Source: Acinetobacter corruptisaponis
Lineage (GTDB): Bacteria > Pseudomonadota > Gammaproteobacteria > Pseudomonadales > Moraxellaceae
Assembly: GCF_030053775.1 (NCBI RefSeq)
Contig: NZ_CP125669.1
Coordinates: forward strand, 3,529,962-3,593,961
Length of the DNA: 64,000 nucleotides
Reading direction: 5' to 3'
This document shows positions 1-7,418 of this stretch, piece by piece. Below the pieces are notes generated by a model. It was not told where the DNA came from and made no database searches. It saw nothing but the letters and a program-made list of their open reading frames with translations. A program made the translations under genes and the position numbers. Numbering within the stretch: the first letter of the stretch is position 1; the number at the start of each line of letters is the position of its first letter.

Positions 1-549
1 GGCTTCTGTTTTGGTGGGTTTATTGGTTATCTGGGGACTTCACAGCAAATCTTTATGCAGCAATTCGGTAAAACAGGACAGGAGTTTAGTGCCTACTTTG
101 CTTTATTAGCAGGTGTGATGGGGATTGCATCTTTTACCAATTCTCGAATTGTCATGAAGTTTGGCATGCGCCCCATCTGTATTTATGGCTTTCTTGGCCT
201 ATGTTTAATTTCATTGGTATTTCTGATTATTCAGCTAGTAGGTGTACCAGTTTCGTTCTGGATGTTTATGCTATATGCCTGCATCTTGTTTTTATTGTTT
301 GGAACACTGTTTGGAAATCTTAATGCGATCGCAATGGAACCAATGGGGCATGTTGCTGGTATGGCATCTGCGATTATTGGGGCCGCATCTTCGGTGCTCT
401 CCCTGATTCTGGCCTCTATTATCGGGCAGCTTTATAACGGAACACTCATTCCAATGACCTGCGGTTTCGTGGTTTTATGTGGTTTGGCCTTTGCCATGAC
501 CTTATATGAGAAAAGACATTTAAAGGTTTCAGAAAGTGTAGGTGCTTAA
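1..549 (+). CDS. MFS drug-resistance transporter, Bcr/CflA type (3' part only)
   Basis: The reading frame is open from the first base, so the gene begins upstream of the window; 182 C-terminal residues are visible. They form a run of hydrophobic membrane helices separated by short loops, with a basic cytoplasmic loop (KFGMRP) and a late helix pair rich in Gly/Ala/Ser (GHVAGMASAIIGAASS) that is typical of the C-terminal half of Bcr/CflA drug:proton antiporters. The inner-membrane exporter role is inferred from family resemblance; the substrate cannot be read from this part. The codon at 55 is an internal Met, not the start. The next gene on the same strand begins 70 bases later. Confidence 0.8.
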   Translation, partial: GFCFGGFIGYLGTSQQIFMQQFGKTGQEFSAYFALLAGVMGIASFTNSRIVMKFGMRPICIYGFLGLCLISLVFLIIQLVGVPVSFWMFMLYACILFLLFGTLFGNLNAIAMEPMGHVAGMASAIIGAASSVLSLILASIIGQLYNGTLIPMTCGFVVLCGLAFAMTLYEKRHLKVSESVGA

Positions 550-619
550 ATGTGGGAAAGTAGAGAGTAGTTAGCTTTTTTAGCTCCTAAATATTAAAGC
601 ATCTGATAGATAAGAAATC

Positions 620-1033
620 ATGAAAAAAGCTGTTCCAGTTGTGGTAAGAAATCATGGGCAAGGCTTGGAAATATTGGCCTTTCGCCATCCATTGGCTGGA
701 ACTCAATTGGTCAAGGGAACAATAGAACAGGATGAGCAATATGAACATGCCGCTATCCGCGAATTATTTGAAGAATCTGGATTAGTGGCTAAACTAAAAC
801 CAAAATTCATGGGAAATCTTTCGCTTCAATTTAACCAGCAGGATTGGTATTTCTATCTATGTGACATTAGCCATGTGCTTCCTGAGACCTGGGTTTATCA
901 TTGTCAGGATGATGGTGGTCTGGCATTTGAATTCTTTTGGTATCCATTAAACCAAAAACCGAATGCAGATTGGCACGAGACTTTTCAGGAAGCATTAGCT
1001 TTTATAAGAAAGTATTTTGATCTGGAAAAGTAA
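620..1033 (+). CDS. Nudix hydrolase
   Basis: A 137-residue protein with a complete Nudix box: G33, E39, R47-E48, E51-E52 and G54-L55 fit the GX5EX7REUXEEXGU pattern exactly. Nudix enzymes hydrolyse nucleoside diphosphates linked to another group, using Mg2+ held by the box glutamates. The rest of the protein is a minimal single Nudix fold with no extra domain, so the substrate (modified nucleotide, NDP-sugar, cap-like or other) cannot be assigned. The stop codon sits at the foot of a terminator-like hairpin shared with the converging gene downstream, so this is probably a monocistronic unit. Confidence 0.88.
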   Translation: MKKAVPVVVRNHGQGLEILAFRHPLAGTQLVKGTIEQDEQYEHAAIRELFEESGLVAKLKPKFMGNLSLQFNQQDWYFYLCDISHVLPETWVYHCQDDGGLAFEFFWYPLNQKPNADWHETFQEALAFIRKYFDLEK

Positions 1034-1057
1034 AAGCCATCATAAAATGGCTTTTAC
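1030..1057. terminator. Bidirectional terminator between converging genes
   Basis: A perfect 11-bp inverted repeat (GTAAAAGCCAT / ATGGCTTTTAC) with a six-base loop lies between the Nudix gene and the oppositely oriented oxygenase gene. The A-rich left and T-rich right edges allow it to act on both strands, although the terminal T run is short. Confidence 0.6.
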
Positions 1058-1076
1058 CTGTATAAGTTTATGGGAT

Positions 1077-1721
1077 TTAGCAATCCTGAGATTTTAGGAT
1101 CATTGGATGCTTATACATCACATCGGTACGCAGCACATATTTCTGACCTGAAAGCACAGGTGCTCCCTCATGCAACTGTTGATGCTCAAAGACTAGAATC
1201 TGTCCAAGTTTTGGTTGGATATTGGCGATTTGCGTTTCTTTACACGGTTTCAGCATGCCACTGTCACGGTAAAAAATGGTTTCTCCACCTGTAAAATCTT
1301 CACTCAGATAGATCAATAAAGTAAGTTGGCTACTGTGCCAATCGTTCACTTCATAAATACCATCATAGTGTGGTCTAAACGTTTCGCCATTTTCATAACG
1401 ATAAAAACGAAAACGTTCATTTAAGCCACTTAATGTCCAGCCATTGAATTGTTCAGGCAGGAAATGTTTAAGTCTGGAAAATAGGGTTTTGGCAAGCTGA
1501 ATATCATCATAAATCACCCGTTTGTTATTTCTGACATTGGTGAGCACTTGACGAGCTGAGTTTACAAATATATCTGCTGTTTCATAATGATATTTATTGC
1601 TGAGCGCGATAAAAGCACCACATTCTTCACTTGAGAACACTTTGTCTACGGTAAAAATCAAAGGTGAGTCTTGATATGTTTGCAGATTTTCTTGTTGTAG
1701 TGGGGGTGTTTGTTTGGACAT
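1077..1721 (-). CDS. 2-oxoglutarate/Fe(II)-dependent oxygenase, prolyl-4-hydroxylase type
   Basis: A 214-residue protein whose C-terminal half carries the 2OG-Fe(II) oxygenase signature: the HxD iron ligands are H118 and D120 (FRPHYDG), the distal ligand is likely H184 (QLHEG), and R198 is placed to bind 2-oxoglutarate. The region around 105-200 resembles the catalytic domain of prolyl 4-hydroxylase alpha subunits. Members hydroxylate a protein or small-molecule substrate while decarboxylating 2-oxoglutarate. The natural substrate is not evident, and no partner gene sits next to it. The ATG at 1721 has only a weak ribosome-binding site. It converges with the Nudix gene. Confidence 0.85.
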   Translation of the reverse strand: MSKQTPPLQQENLQTYQDSPLIFTVDKVFSSEECGAFIALSNKYHYETADIFVNSARQVLTNVRNNKRVIYDDIQLAKTLFSRLKHFLPEQFNGWTLSGLNERFRFYRYENGETFRPHYDGIYEVNDWHSSQLTLLIYLSEDFTGGETIFYRDSGMLKPCKETQIANIQPKLGQILVFEHQQLHEGAPVLSGQKYVLRTDVMYKHPMILKSQDC

Positions 1722-1863
1722 TATCCCATTTTGTAACCTATTGATTTAAGGTTTGGAGTGGCTATTTTAGCATCATTATTTTTTAAATGTTTTACATGGT
1801 TCAAATTTTGCTTTTCTTATTGTAGTGATCAGAACTTAGATATTTTAGGTCTTGGAGAGCAGA

Positions 1864-1995
1864 ATGATGAAACATGAAAATCATATCAGAACAATATACA
1901 CAAAAGATAAGGGTTGGTTTTGGTTTGGATTAACGGTGGTAATCCAGATTTTATGTATTGTGGTGAGCTATCTTGTAATCAATATTTCACTTTGA
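1864..1995 (+). CDS. Small single-pass membrane protein (43 aa)
   Basis: A short reading frame starts with two consecutive ATG codons preceded by GGAGAG at a good distance, and ends in TGA. The product has a charged N-terminus of about 16 residues (His, Lys, Arg, Asp) and then one continuous hydrophobic stretch of about 25 residues rich in Trp, Phe, Ile and Val, ending at the C-terminus. This is the layout of a small inner-membrane protein with its N-terminus in the cytoplasm. No family is recognised. The ribosome-binding site and composition are the only support, so it remains a prediction. It lies in an otherwise empty gap between two genes. Confidence 0.5.
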   Translation: MMKHENHIRTIYTKDKGWFWFGLTVVIQILCIVVSYLVINISL

Positions 1996-2057
1996 TTATT
2001 GGTGTTTTTTAACGCTATGATTCAATGACTGGTCATCCTATTTGAGTCATTCTATCC

Positions 2058-2372
2058 ATGCTAAAACTTATTTATTACGTTCCTGAGTCACATCTGGAGT
2101 CGACCAAGCTCGCTATTTTTGAAGTAGGGGCTGGTGGTATCGGTAATTATGAACACTGTGCATGGCAGGTGAAAGGCGTAGGGCAGTTTAAGCCAGTTAA
2201 AGGTGCAAATCCTTTTTTAGGTCAATTGGATGAACTGGAACAACTTGAGGAATGGAGAGTAGAAACCATTGTTCCAGAAGAAAAGGCAAGTGCTGTTGCA
2301 AAAGCATTAAAGGCAAACCATCCTTACGAAGAGCCTGCCTTTGAGTTTATCCAGATTTTGGATATTCAATAA
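2058..2372 (+). CDS. Stand-alone YqfO/NIF3-insert-like domain protein
   Basis: A 104-residue protein resembling the PII/CutA1-like domain found inserted in long NIF3-family proteins such as Bacillus YqfO, and found in many bacteria as a separate protein (COG3323 type). Visible hallmarks are the N-terminal strand (LIYYVPESHLE), the GAGGIGNYEHC turn and the C-terminal motif NHPYEEPAFE. The fold is trimeric ferredoxin-like in relatives; a biochemical role is not established. The window also encodes a separate NIF3-like protein at 53.0-53.8 kb that lacks such an insert by length, so the two could work together, but that is inference. It converges tightly with the nitroreductase gene. Confidence 0.75.
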   Translation: MLKLIYYVPESHLESTKLAIFEVGAGGIGNYEHCAWQVKGVGQFKPVKGANPFLGQLDELEQLEEWRVETIVPEEKASAVAKALKANHPYEEPAFEFIQILDIQ

Positions 2373-2374
2373 GG

Positions 2375-3136
2375 TTAAACTTTTTGAATAAAGAGGTCAC
2401 GGTCAAAACGATATTGAGGAAAGAACACGCCATCTTTGGCGCGCTCACCTGCACCAATCACCATGACAGGATATTGCTCATCATTCAGTTTCAGAATTTT
2501 ACGAACCAGTGGTTCATCAAAACCCTCCATCATACAACTATCAAAACCATAGGCGCGTAAAGCCAAGACCAAGTTTTCACAGGCCAGGGCAGTGGTTTTG
2601 GTTGCCCATAATTTTGCATCGGCAGGATTAAATGCAGTCACAGGAAGTTGTTTATCCAGTGTACGCACTACCTTAAATGCAACTTTCTTAAAGTTGCCCA
2701 ATGCATTGAAGTAACCTGTTTTATAGTTGTATGGAATAAAACGGTAATACTTCTGAACGGCAGGTGGTGCTTCGGGAAAAGGGAACTCACTAATGTTACG
2801 CTTTGCCATTTCATCAAGACGGTCTGTACGGGCAACACATACAATCAGTTCAGAGGCGGTTTTTGCAGCCAGTTGGTTTAGACAGGCTTTGACCAATTGT
2901 TTTTTCTTACCTGAATTTTGCACCACATAAAAAGTCCACGGTTGTAAGTTGGACGAGTTGGGTGCAAGCAGCGCCAAATCCAGACAGGCATCTAAAACTT
3001 CGCTAGGAATCGGCTTGTCGGTAAATTTACGCACTGAACGGCGGCTTTCAATCACCTTGCGGAAATTGTCAACATCAATATCTTGTGGCGCGGCTTCATA
3101 ATAACGTTTCTTTTCGGTTTGTGTTTGTTCTGACAT
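2375..3136 (-). CDS. Nitroreductase-family FMN oxidoreductase
   Basis: A 253-residue protein with the nitroreductase fold signature: the N-terminal FMN-phosphate motif RRSVRKFTDKP near residue 32, a proline-asparagine loop (APNSSNLQPW) near 58-67 that stacks on the flavin, and the late GAGERAKDG segment. Such enzymes reduce nitroaromatics, quinones or related substrates using NAD(P)H. The stretch between about 120 and 170 is longer than in minimal nitroreductases. The physiological substrate is unknown. It lies 2 bases from the end of the converging gene, and a terminator separates it from the enoyl-CoA hydratase gene upstream. Confidence 0.85.
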   Translation of the reverse strand: MSEQTQTEKKRYYEAAPQDIDVDNFRKVIESRRSVRKFTDKPIPSEVLDACLDLALLAPNSSNLQPWTFYVVQNSGKKKQLVKACLNQLAAKTASELIVCVARTDRLDEMAKRNISEFPFPEAPPAVQKYYRFIPYNYKTGYFNALGNFKKVAFKVVRTLDKQLPVTAFNPADAKLWATKTTALACENLVLALRAYGFDSCMMEGFDEPLVRKILKLNDEQYPVMVIGAGERAKDGVFFPQYRFDRDLFIQKV

Positions 3137-3186
3137 GAGGAAAATATCATCCTAAAGTTACTTTATATTCATATTGGGACGTTCAA

Positions 3187-3224
3187 TAAAAAAACCACCT
3201 CGATTTTGCAATTGAAGTGGTTTT
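3187..3224 (-). terminator. Rho-independent terminator of the enoyl-CoA hydratase gene
   Basis: Read on the minus strand, a hairpin with arms CCACTTCAAT and ATCGAGGTGG (G-U pairs included) is followed by seven T residues. It lies 26 bases past the hydratase stop codon and ahead of the nitroreductase start, so the two minus-strand genes are likely separate units. Confidence 0.75.
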
Positions 3225-3250
3225 GTTTTCATTAATGAGTTATTACCTCA

Positions 3251-4051
3251 TTAATTGAACTGAGAAAAATCAGGTTTACGCTTTTGCATAAAGGCCTGTA
3301 CCGCTTCCATCATTTCAGGTGAGCGGACACGTTGCATAAAGATTTCAGCTTCATCATCCACACAGGCGATGATTTCAGCTAGGTCTTTTTTCATGAGTGC
3401 CTTGCTTTGTTTCAGTGAAGCCAATGGCAGGGCAGCAAGATGTTGTGCTGTTTGTTGCGCCGTTGCATAAACATCTTCAACCACATCATTCACCAGATTT
3501 GCTTTTACTGCTGTTGCGGCATCAAACTTCTTCGCCGTGAATAACAGTTCGGCTGCTTTTTGATAGCCTGCCTGTTTCACCAATAAACGGCTTGCGGCAC
3601 CTTCTGGAGAAAGGCCAAGACTCACAAATGGAATCTGGAACAGGGCTGTATTGTCAGCAAATACCATATCGGCATGTAACAAGATCGTTACACCAATACC
3701 AATCGCAACACCTTTCACTGCAATAATCAGTGGCTTGGAAAAACGAGCCGCAGCTTTTAATAATACAAATGGTGGTTGATCACCCGCTTTGCCTTCATAT
3801 GGCTTTTGCATAAAGCCCATGAAGTCTTTCATATCATTACCCGCTGTAAAGTCCTGTTCTGCACCACGGAAAATCACCACGCGAACATCCTTGTTGGTAT
3901 CCGCTTCATCTAAAGCTTTTGCGATCCACAGGTAAAGTTCACCATAAAGTGCATTTTTTGCTTCTGAACGGTTAATGGCTAAGGTGAGTACGCCATCTTC
4001 TAAATTTGCTTGCAAATGTTGATGAGGTTGTTGAATACAGCTAAGTGTCAT
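3251..4051 (-). CDS. Enoyl-CoA hydratase/isomerase family protein
   Basis: A 266-residue crotonase-fold protein. The first oxyanion-hole segment (FRGAEQDFTAGNDMKDF) and the second (GVAIGIGVTILLHADMVFA) are clear. The active-site region reads PFVSLGLSPEGAASRL: the hydratase glutamate position of the classical PEI motif is Phe, while the SPEG glutamate matches the arrangement in ECI2-type delta3,delta2-enoyl-CoA isomerases. An isomerase role in unsaturated fatty-acid beta-oxidation is therefore more likely than simple hydration, though this is inferred from motif comparison. AAGGAT precedes the ATG at 4051. No other beta-oxidation gene is adjacent. Confidence 0.85.
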   Translation of the reverse strand: MTLSCIQQPHQHLQANLEDGVLTLAINRSEAKNALYGELYLWIAKALDEADTNKDVRVVIFRGAEQDFTAGNDMKDFMGFMQKPYEGKAGDQPPFVLLKAAARFSKPLIIAVKGVAIGIGVTILLHADMVFADNTALFQIPFVSLGLSPEGAASRLLVKQAGYQKAAELLFTAKKFDAATAVKANLVNDVVEDVYATAQQTAQHLAALPLASLKQSKALMKKDLAEIIACVDDEAEIFMQRVRSPEMMEAVQAFMQKRKPDFSQFN

Positions 4052-4098
4052 CGTACTATCCTTGCTTTAATCCAGATTGATTTTTAAGTGTCCTCATT

Positions 4099-4725
4099 AT
4101 GTCGCATATTTGCCTGAATGGTGCAACTGATGAGTTCACAAAAAGTGAAATGACGCCTATGTACACATTTGACTATCTTGTTTTTATTGGACGCTTTCAG
4201 CCATTTCATCTGGCTCATATGCAAACCATTGAAATTGCGTTACAGCAAAGTCAGCATGTGATCTTGGCTTTGGGGTCGGCACAATTGGAACGGAATATCA
4301 AGAATCCATTTTTGGCGACTGAACGTGAGCAGATGATTCTCTCCAATTTTTCAGAGCAAGACCAAAAACGGATTCACTTTGTGCATGTGATTGATGTTTA
4401 TAATGATGAAAAATGGGTGAAGCAGGTTAAAGGGCTTGTTAACCAGATCATCCAGCCAAATGCGAAAGTTGGCCTGATTGGTCACTTTAAGGATGAGTCC
4501 TCCTATTACTTGGCCTTGTTTCCTGAGTGGGAAATGGTGGAATTGGACAGCCTGAAAGATGCGATTTCGGCAACACCAATGCGAGAAGCCTATTATCGCG
4601 GTGAGATACATACGGAATTTTTTCCAGAGGGGACAGTCCAGTTCCTTACGCAATTTCAGAAATCTCCAATCTACACTGAATTACAGAAAAAATATCTGGC
4701 CGATGACCGCAGTAATATTCAGTAA
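4099..4725 (+). CDS. nadM: Nicotinamide-nucleotide adenylyltransferase (NadM-type)
   Basis: A nucleotidyltransferase that joins NMN and ATP to NAD+. The N-terminal phosphate-binding motif GRFQPFHLAH is a variant of the (T/H)xGH motif of this fold, and the C-terminal ISATPMR segment is the second ATP-binding motif. Unlike bifunctional NadM proteins with a C-terminal Nudix domain, the protein ends after the transferase domain. Three starts are possible (4099, 4150, 4162); none has a strong ribosome-binding site, and comparison with the family suggests the true start may be at 4150 or 4162, since the first 17-21 residues look unlike the fold. The gene converges with a LysR gene. Confidence 0.82.
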   Translation: MSHICLNGATDEFTKSEMTPMYTFDYLVFIGRFQPFHLAHMQTIEIALQQSQHVILALGSAQLERNIKNPFLATEREQMILSNFSEQDQKRIHFVHVIDVYNDEKWVKQVKGLVNQIIQPNAKVGLIGHFKDESSYYLALFPEWEMVELDSLKDAISATPMREAYYRGEIHTEFFPEGTVQFLTQFQKSPIYTELQKKYLADDRSNIQ

Positions 4726-4726
4726 A

Positions 4727-5644
4727 TCAGTTGGATGTTTTTAACTCATTGATGAGGAAATCAATAAAAACACGGATATGAAAAGATTCGTGTTTTTTAG
4801 ATGGATAAATCAAAGAAAAAGGGCGTGATGCTCCAGAAAAGTCTTTTAGGACTTCAACAAGTTCATTATTTTCGAGTTCTGTTTCCACAATAAAGCGATA
4901 GGTCTGTAATAAACCTGCACCATGTTTGGCTAAGGTGACGGTTCCTAAAATATCATCCAGACAACGTAGTTTTGCGGTGGTGACATATTCAACAATTTGG
5001 CGATTTACATTAAACAGCCAGGGTACATTTTTTCCTGTGCTGGGGAGTACAAACTGGATACATTGGTGCTGTTGTAAGTCCTCAAGGTTTTGCGGTGTGC
5101 CAAAGTCTCTTAAATATTGCGGTGATGCAACCACAATCAGTTCCGCCTGTTCGAGTTGGCGTGCAATCAGGCTTGAATCGGCAAACTGTCGTCCACGAAT
5201 CGCCAGATCATAACCCTCCGCTATAAAGTCCACATTTTTATTGGTGAGCTGTATATCAATCTCGATCTTTGGATATTGCTGCGAGAACTTTGCCAGTAAA
5301 GGCAATATTCGATAATGCCCATAAGGTGTGGGAACGCTGATTCTGATGAGACCAGTAGGTTGCTGGTTCTGGTTTTTTAATTGCTGCTCCGCTTCAAGAA
5401 TCTGGTTCAATGCCTGTTTGCATTCATCGAAATACATTTTGCCTTGCTGGGTTAAACGGACCTGACGAGTGGTTCTGATAAAAAGGGGAATGGTCAAATG
5501 CTTTTCCAGACGGGCAATGGAACGGCTCACAGCTGCTGGGCTGACACCCGCATGCAGTGCCGCTTTGGAAAAACTTTGATATTCAGCAACCAGACAAAAC
5601 AGTTCTACACTGCTAAACATCATGCGTTTGAGTTGTTGAGTCAT
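4727..5644 (-). CDS. LysR-family transcriptional regulator
   Basis: A 305-residue regulator with an N-terminal winged helix-turn-helix (residues about 10-65, including SFSKAALHAGVSPAAVSRSI) and a periplasmic-binding-protein-like effector domain. It belongs to the subgroup that often controls oxidoreductase or glutathione-transferase genes. It is divergent from the GST gene, with 97 bases between the two starts, the classic LysR arrangement in which the regulator binds the shared region and responds to an effector linked to the divergent operon. The effector is unknown. Control of the GST-tautomerase-NTF2 genes is inferred from position. Confidence 0.9.
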   Translation of the reverse strand: MTQQLKRMMFSSVELFCLVAEYQSFSKAALHAGVSPAAVSRSIARLEKHLTIPLFIRTTRQVRLTQQGKMYFDECKQALNQILEAEQQLKNQNQQPTGLIRISVPTPYGHYRILPLLAKFSQQYPKIEIDIQLTNKNVDFIAEGYDLAIRGRQFADSSLIARQLEQAELIVVASPQYLRDFGTPQNLEDLQQHQCIQFVLPSTGKNVPWLFNVNRQIVEYVTTAKLRCLDDILGTVTLAKHGAGLLQTYRFIVETELENNELVEVLKDFSGASRPFSLIYPSKKHESFHIRVFIDFLINELKTSN

Positions 5645-5741
5645 TGATTACACCATGTAAAAAATGATTTGAGTTATATGCTATTTAAGCACATAAATGT
5701 AAATAATAAGATGGCTGCATACCTTGTGATGGAGCGATTAT

Positions 5742-6344
5742 ATGAAACTATTTTATTCACCAGATGCCTGTTCTTTAGCCCCCCATATTGTTTTAAGAGA
5801 ACTTGGAATTTCCTTTGAGTTGATCAAGGTGGATTTACAGCAGCATCTGACTGCGTTGGGCGAGGATTTTTATCAATTTAATCCAAAAGCACAGGTGCCT
5901 TTGTTGCAGCTTGGTGATGGTTCATTTTTAACTGAGGGTGCTGTCATCAGCCAGTTTCTGGTTGATCAGGCTGGTCGAAGAGATTTGTTGGCTGAAATCA
6001 ATATACCGCAACGTTATCAAGTGCTGGCATGGATGAACTTTATTGCTTCAGAAATTCATAAGGCATATTCGCCATTTTTCCATGAATCGTATGGTGAGCA
6101 GAGCAAAGCTGTATTTAGCGAAATCTTAAATAAGCACTATGAATGGGTCGATCAGCAATTGGCTGGGCAAGACTATTTAACTGGAAATGATTTCACCATT
6201 GCGGATATTTACCTGTTTGTCGTAACGCGATGGGCTGGTTTTATTGGCTTGGAGCTGGAACATTTTATTCATTTGACTAGATTTATGCAGCAAGTTGCCA
6301 ACCGACACACTGTACAAGAAGCGCTTGCAGCCGAAGCTGCTTAG
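5742..6344 (+). CDS. Glutathione S-transferase, beta-class type
   Basis: A 200-residue cytosolic GST. The thioredoxin-like N-terminal domain has the beta-class cysteine C10 in SPDACSLAPH, the cis-proline P53 in NPKAQVP, and the glutathione-binding E65-G66 (LTEG). The helical C-terminal domain carries the capping motif NDFTIADIY. Such enzymes conjugate glutathione to electrophiles or reduce mixed disulfides. It is the first gene of a likely three-gene operon with a tautomerase and an NTF2-fold protein, divergent from a LysR regulator, suggesting a detoxification or aromatic-compound unit. Confidence 0.9.
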   Translation: MKLFYSPDACSLAPHIVLRELGISFELIKVDLQQHLTALGEDFYQFNPKAQVPLLQLGDGSFLTEGAVISQFLVDQAGRRDLLAEINIPQRYQVLAWMNFIASEIHKAYSPFFHESYGEQSKAVFSEILNKHYEWVDQQLAGQDYLTGNDFTIADIYLFVVTRWAGFIGLELEHFIHLTRFMQQVANRHTVQEALAAEAA

Positions 6345-6387
6345 AAATATCTATCTTAATAAAATAATACCAGAGGAGAAGAAAATC

Positions 6388-6615
6388 ATGCCTTATATCC
6401 TGATTCAAGTGACGAAAGAGAATGTTTCAGTACAGCAAAAGCAGCAACTGATTAAAGAGGCGACAGAGCTTGTGGTTCGGGTCCTGGACAAAGATCCTGC
6501 AACCACATTTGTGGTGATTGATGAAGTGGATACAGATAATTGGGGCGTAGCGGGCGAATCGGTATCCCTGCTAAGACAGAAACAGAGCATAAAAGTAGGC
6601 GATGGAATTGGGTGA
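6388..6615 (+). CDS. 4-oxalocrotonate tautomerase family protein
   Basis: A 75-residue protein. The start at 6388 is chosen because GAGGAG lies just upstream and because it places proline directly after Met, as required: the N-terminal proline is the general base of tautomerase-family enzymes. The sequence then follows the beta-alpha-beta pattern (YILIQVTKENVS, helix, FVVIDEV) with the NWGVAGES segment seen in small tautomerases. A longer frame from 6295 would bury the catalytic proline. It follows the GST by 43 bases and precedes the NTF2-fold gene by 5 bases, so all three are likely cotranscribed. Confidence 0.85.
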   Translation: MPYILIQVTKENVSVQQKQQLIKEATELVVRVLDKDPATTFVVIDEVDTDNWGVAGESVSLLRQKQSIKVGDGIG

Positions 6616-6620
6616 CAAAG

Positions 6621-7001
6621 ATGGTTAAAGACACAATTTTAGATATCCATTCGCAACTCCAGAAATATTTTGATGGTTTATATTTTTGTGATGTGAATCA
6701 ACTACGAGACGTGTTTCATCCTGATGCAGTTTATATCAATGCAAACGATGATCCTCTCCTGAAAATGGATATGGAATCATATTTTGCAATTGTGGAAAAA
6801 CGTGTTTCACCCGCATCTAAAAATGAGTTAAGACAGGATACAATTGTCTCAATTAACCTGATTCATAATCAATTGGCAATAGTGCATGTTGAGTGCGCTA
6901 TCCAACCGAAATACTTTTATGATGCGTTAACCCTCACATATGAACAACAGCAATGGAAAATTATCACCAAAGTTTTTCATTATGAAACTCTGTCATCTTG
7001 A
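6621..7001 (+). CDS. NTF2-like / putative lumazine-binding fold protein
   Basis: A 126-residue protein resembling the SnoaL/NTF2-like cone fold in the Lumazine_bd_2 subgroup: a helix with YFDGLYFCDVNQLRDVFHPDAVY, a short middle section, and a C-terminal strand with WKIITKVFH. Proteins of this group are small and lack an assigned catalytic residue set; the name reflects fold rather than proven ligand. The start at 6621 is five bases after the tautomerase stop, favouring translational coupling. Its place behind a GST and a tautomerase suggests a role with the same small-molecule substrate. Confidence 0.75.
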   Translation: MVKDTILDIHSQLQKYFDGLYFCDVNQLRDVFHPDAVYINANDDPLLKMDMESYFAIVEKRVSPASKNELRQDTIVSINLIHNQLAIVHVECAIQPKYFYDALTLTYEQQQWKIITKVFHYETLSS

Positions 7002-7044
7002 ATCTTTTCAAGGCTAAAAAGGAAGTTGTTTGGGTTTATGTGAC

Positions 7045-7410
7045 TTAAGCATCTTCCCAAAAGGTGATTCGGTTTGAAAATGGATCGGTGATGCTCAGTT
7101 CCAGAGTTTCCCAGTCTGTTTTTTCAATTTGAGGCTTGGCAAACTTATAATCACTTTTAGTCAGTTCAGCATGCAGAGAGGCGAGGTCTTCCCAATAAAT
7201 ACGGATGGCACTATGCGGACTGGCATCACCAAAGTGCTCTGAAAGGTGAATGATACAGTCGCCTTTGGAAACCTGTAGGTATAAAGGAAAGTTGTCTCCA
7301 AACCTGTGCTGCCAGTCGATCTGGAAACCTAGATATTCCAGATAGAAACTGTTGGCCAACTCAAGATCGAATATCCGAAATATGGGGGTAATTGTACCAG
7401 ACTGCATCAT
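7045..7410 (-). CDS. Glyoxalase/bleomycin-resistance (VOC) family protein
   Basis: A 121-residue protein made of two beta-alpha-beta-beta-beta modules typical of the vicinal oxygen chelate superfamily. The first module reads ITPIFRIFDLELANSFYLEYLGF and the last has LSITDPFSNRITFWE. It resembles bleomycin-binding-protein-like members more than metal-dependent glyoxalase I; potential metal ligands (H at about 56, E near the C-terminus) are incomplete. Function is open. AGAGGAAG precedes tandem ATG codons. It lies 8 bases downstream of the CAP-domain gene and is probably cotranscribed with it. Confidence 0.8.
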   Translation of the reverse strand: MMQSGTITPIFRIFDLELANSFYLEYLGFQIDWQHRFGDNFPLYLQVSKGDCIIHLSEHFGDASPHSAIRIYWEDLASLHAELTKSDYKFAKPQIEKTDWETLELSITDPFSNRITFWEDA

Positions 7411-7418
7411 GCTTCCTC

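Noticed and set aside
6295..6387. Longer N-terminus for the tautomerase
   Set aside because: It would overlap the GST gene and bury the catalytic proline; GAGGAG before 6388 supports the shorter form.
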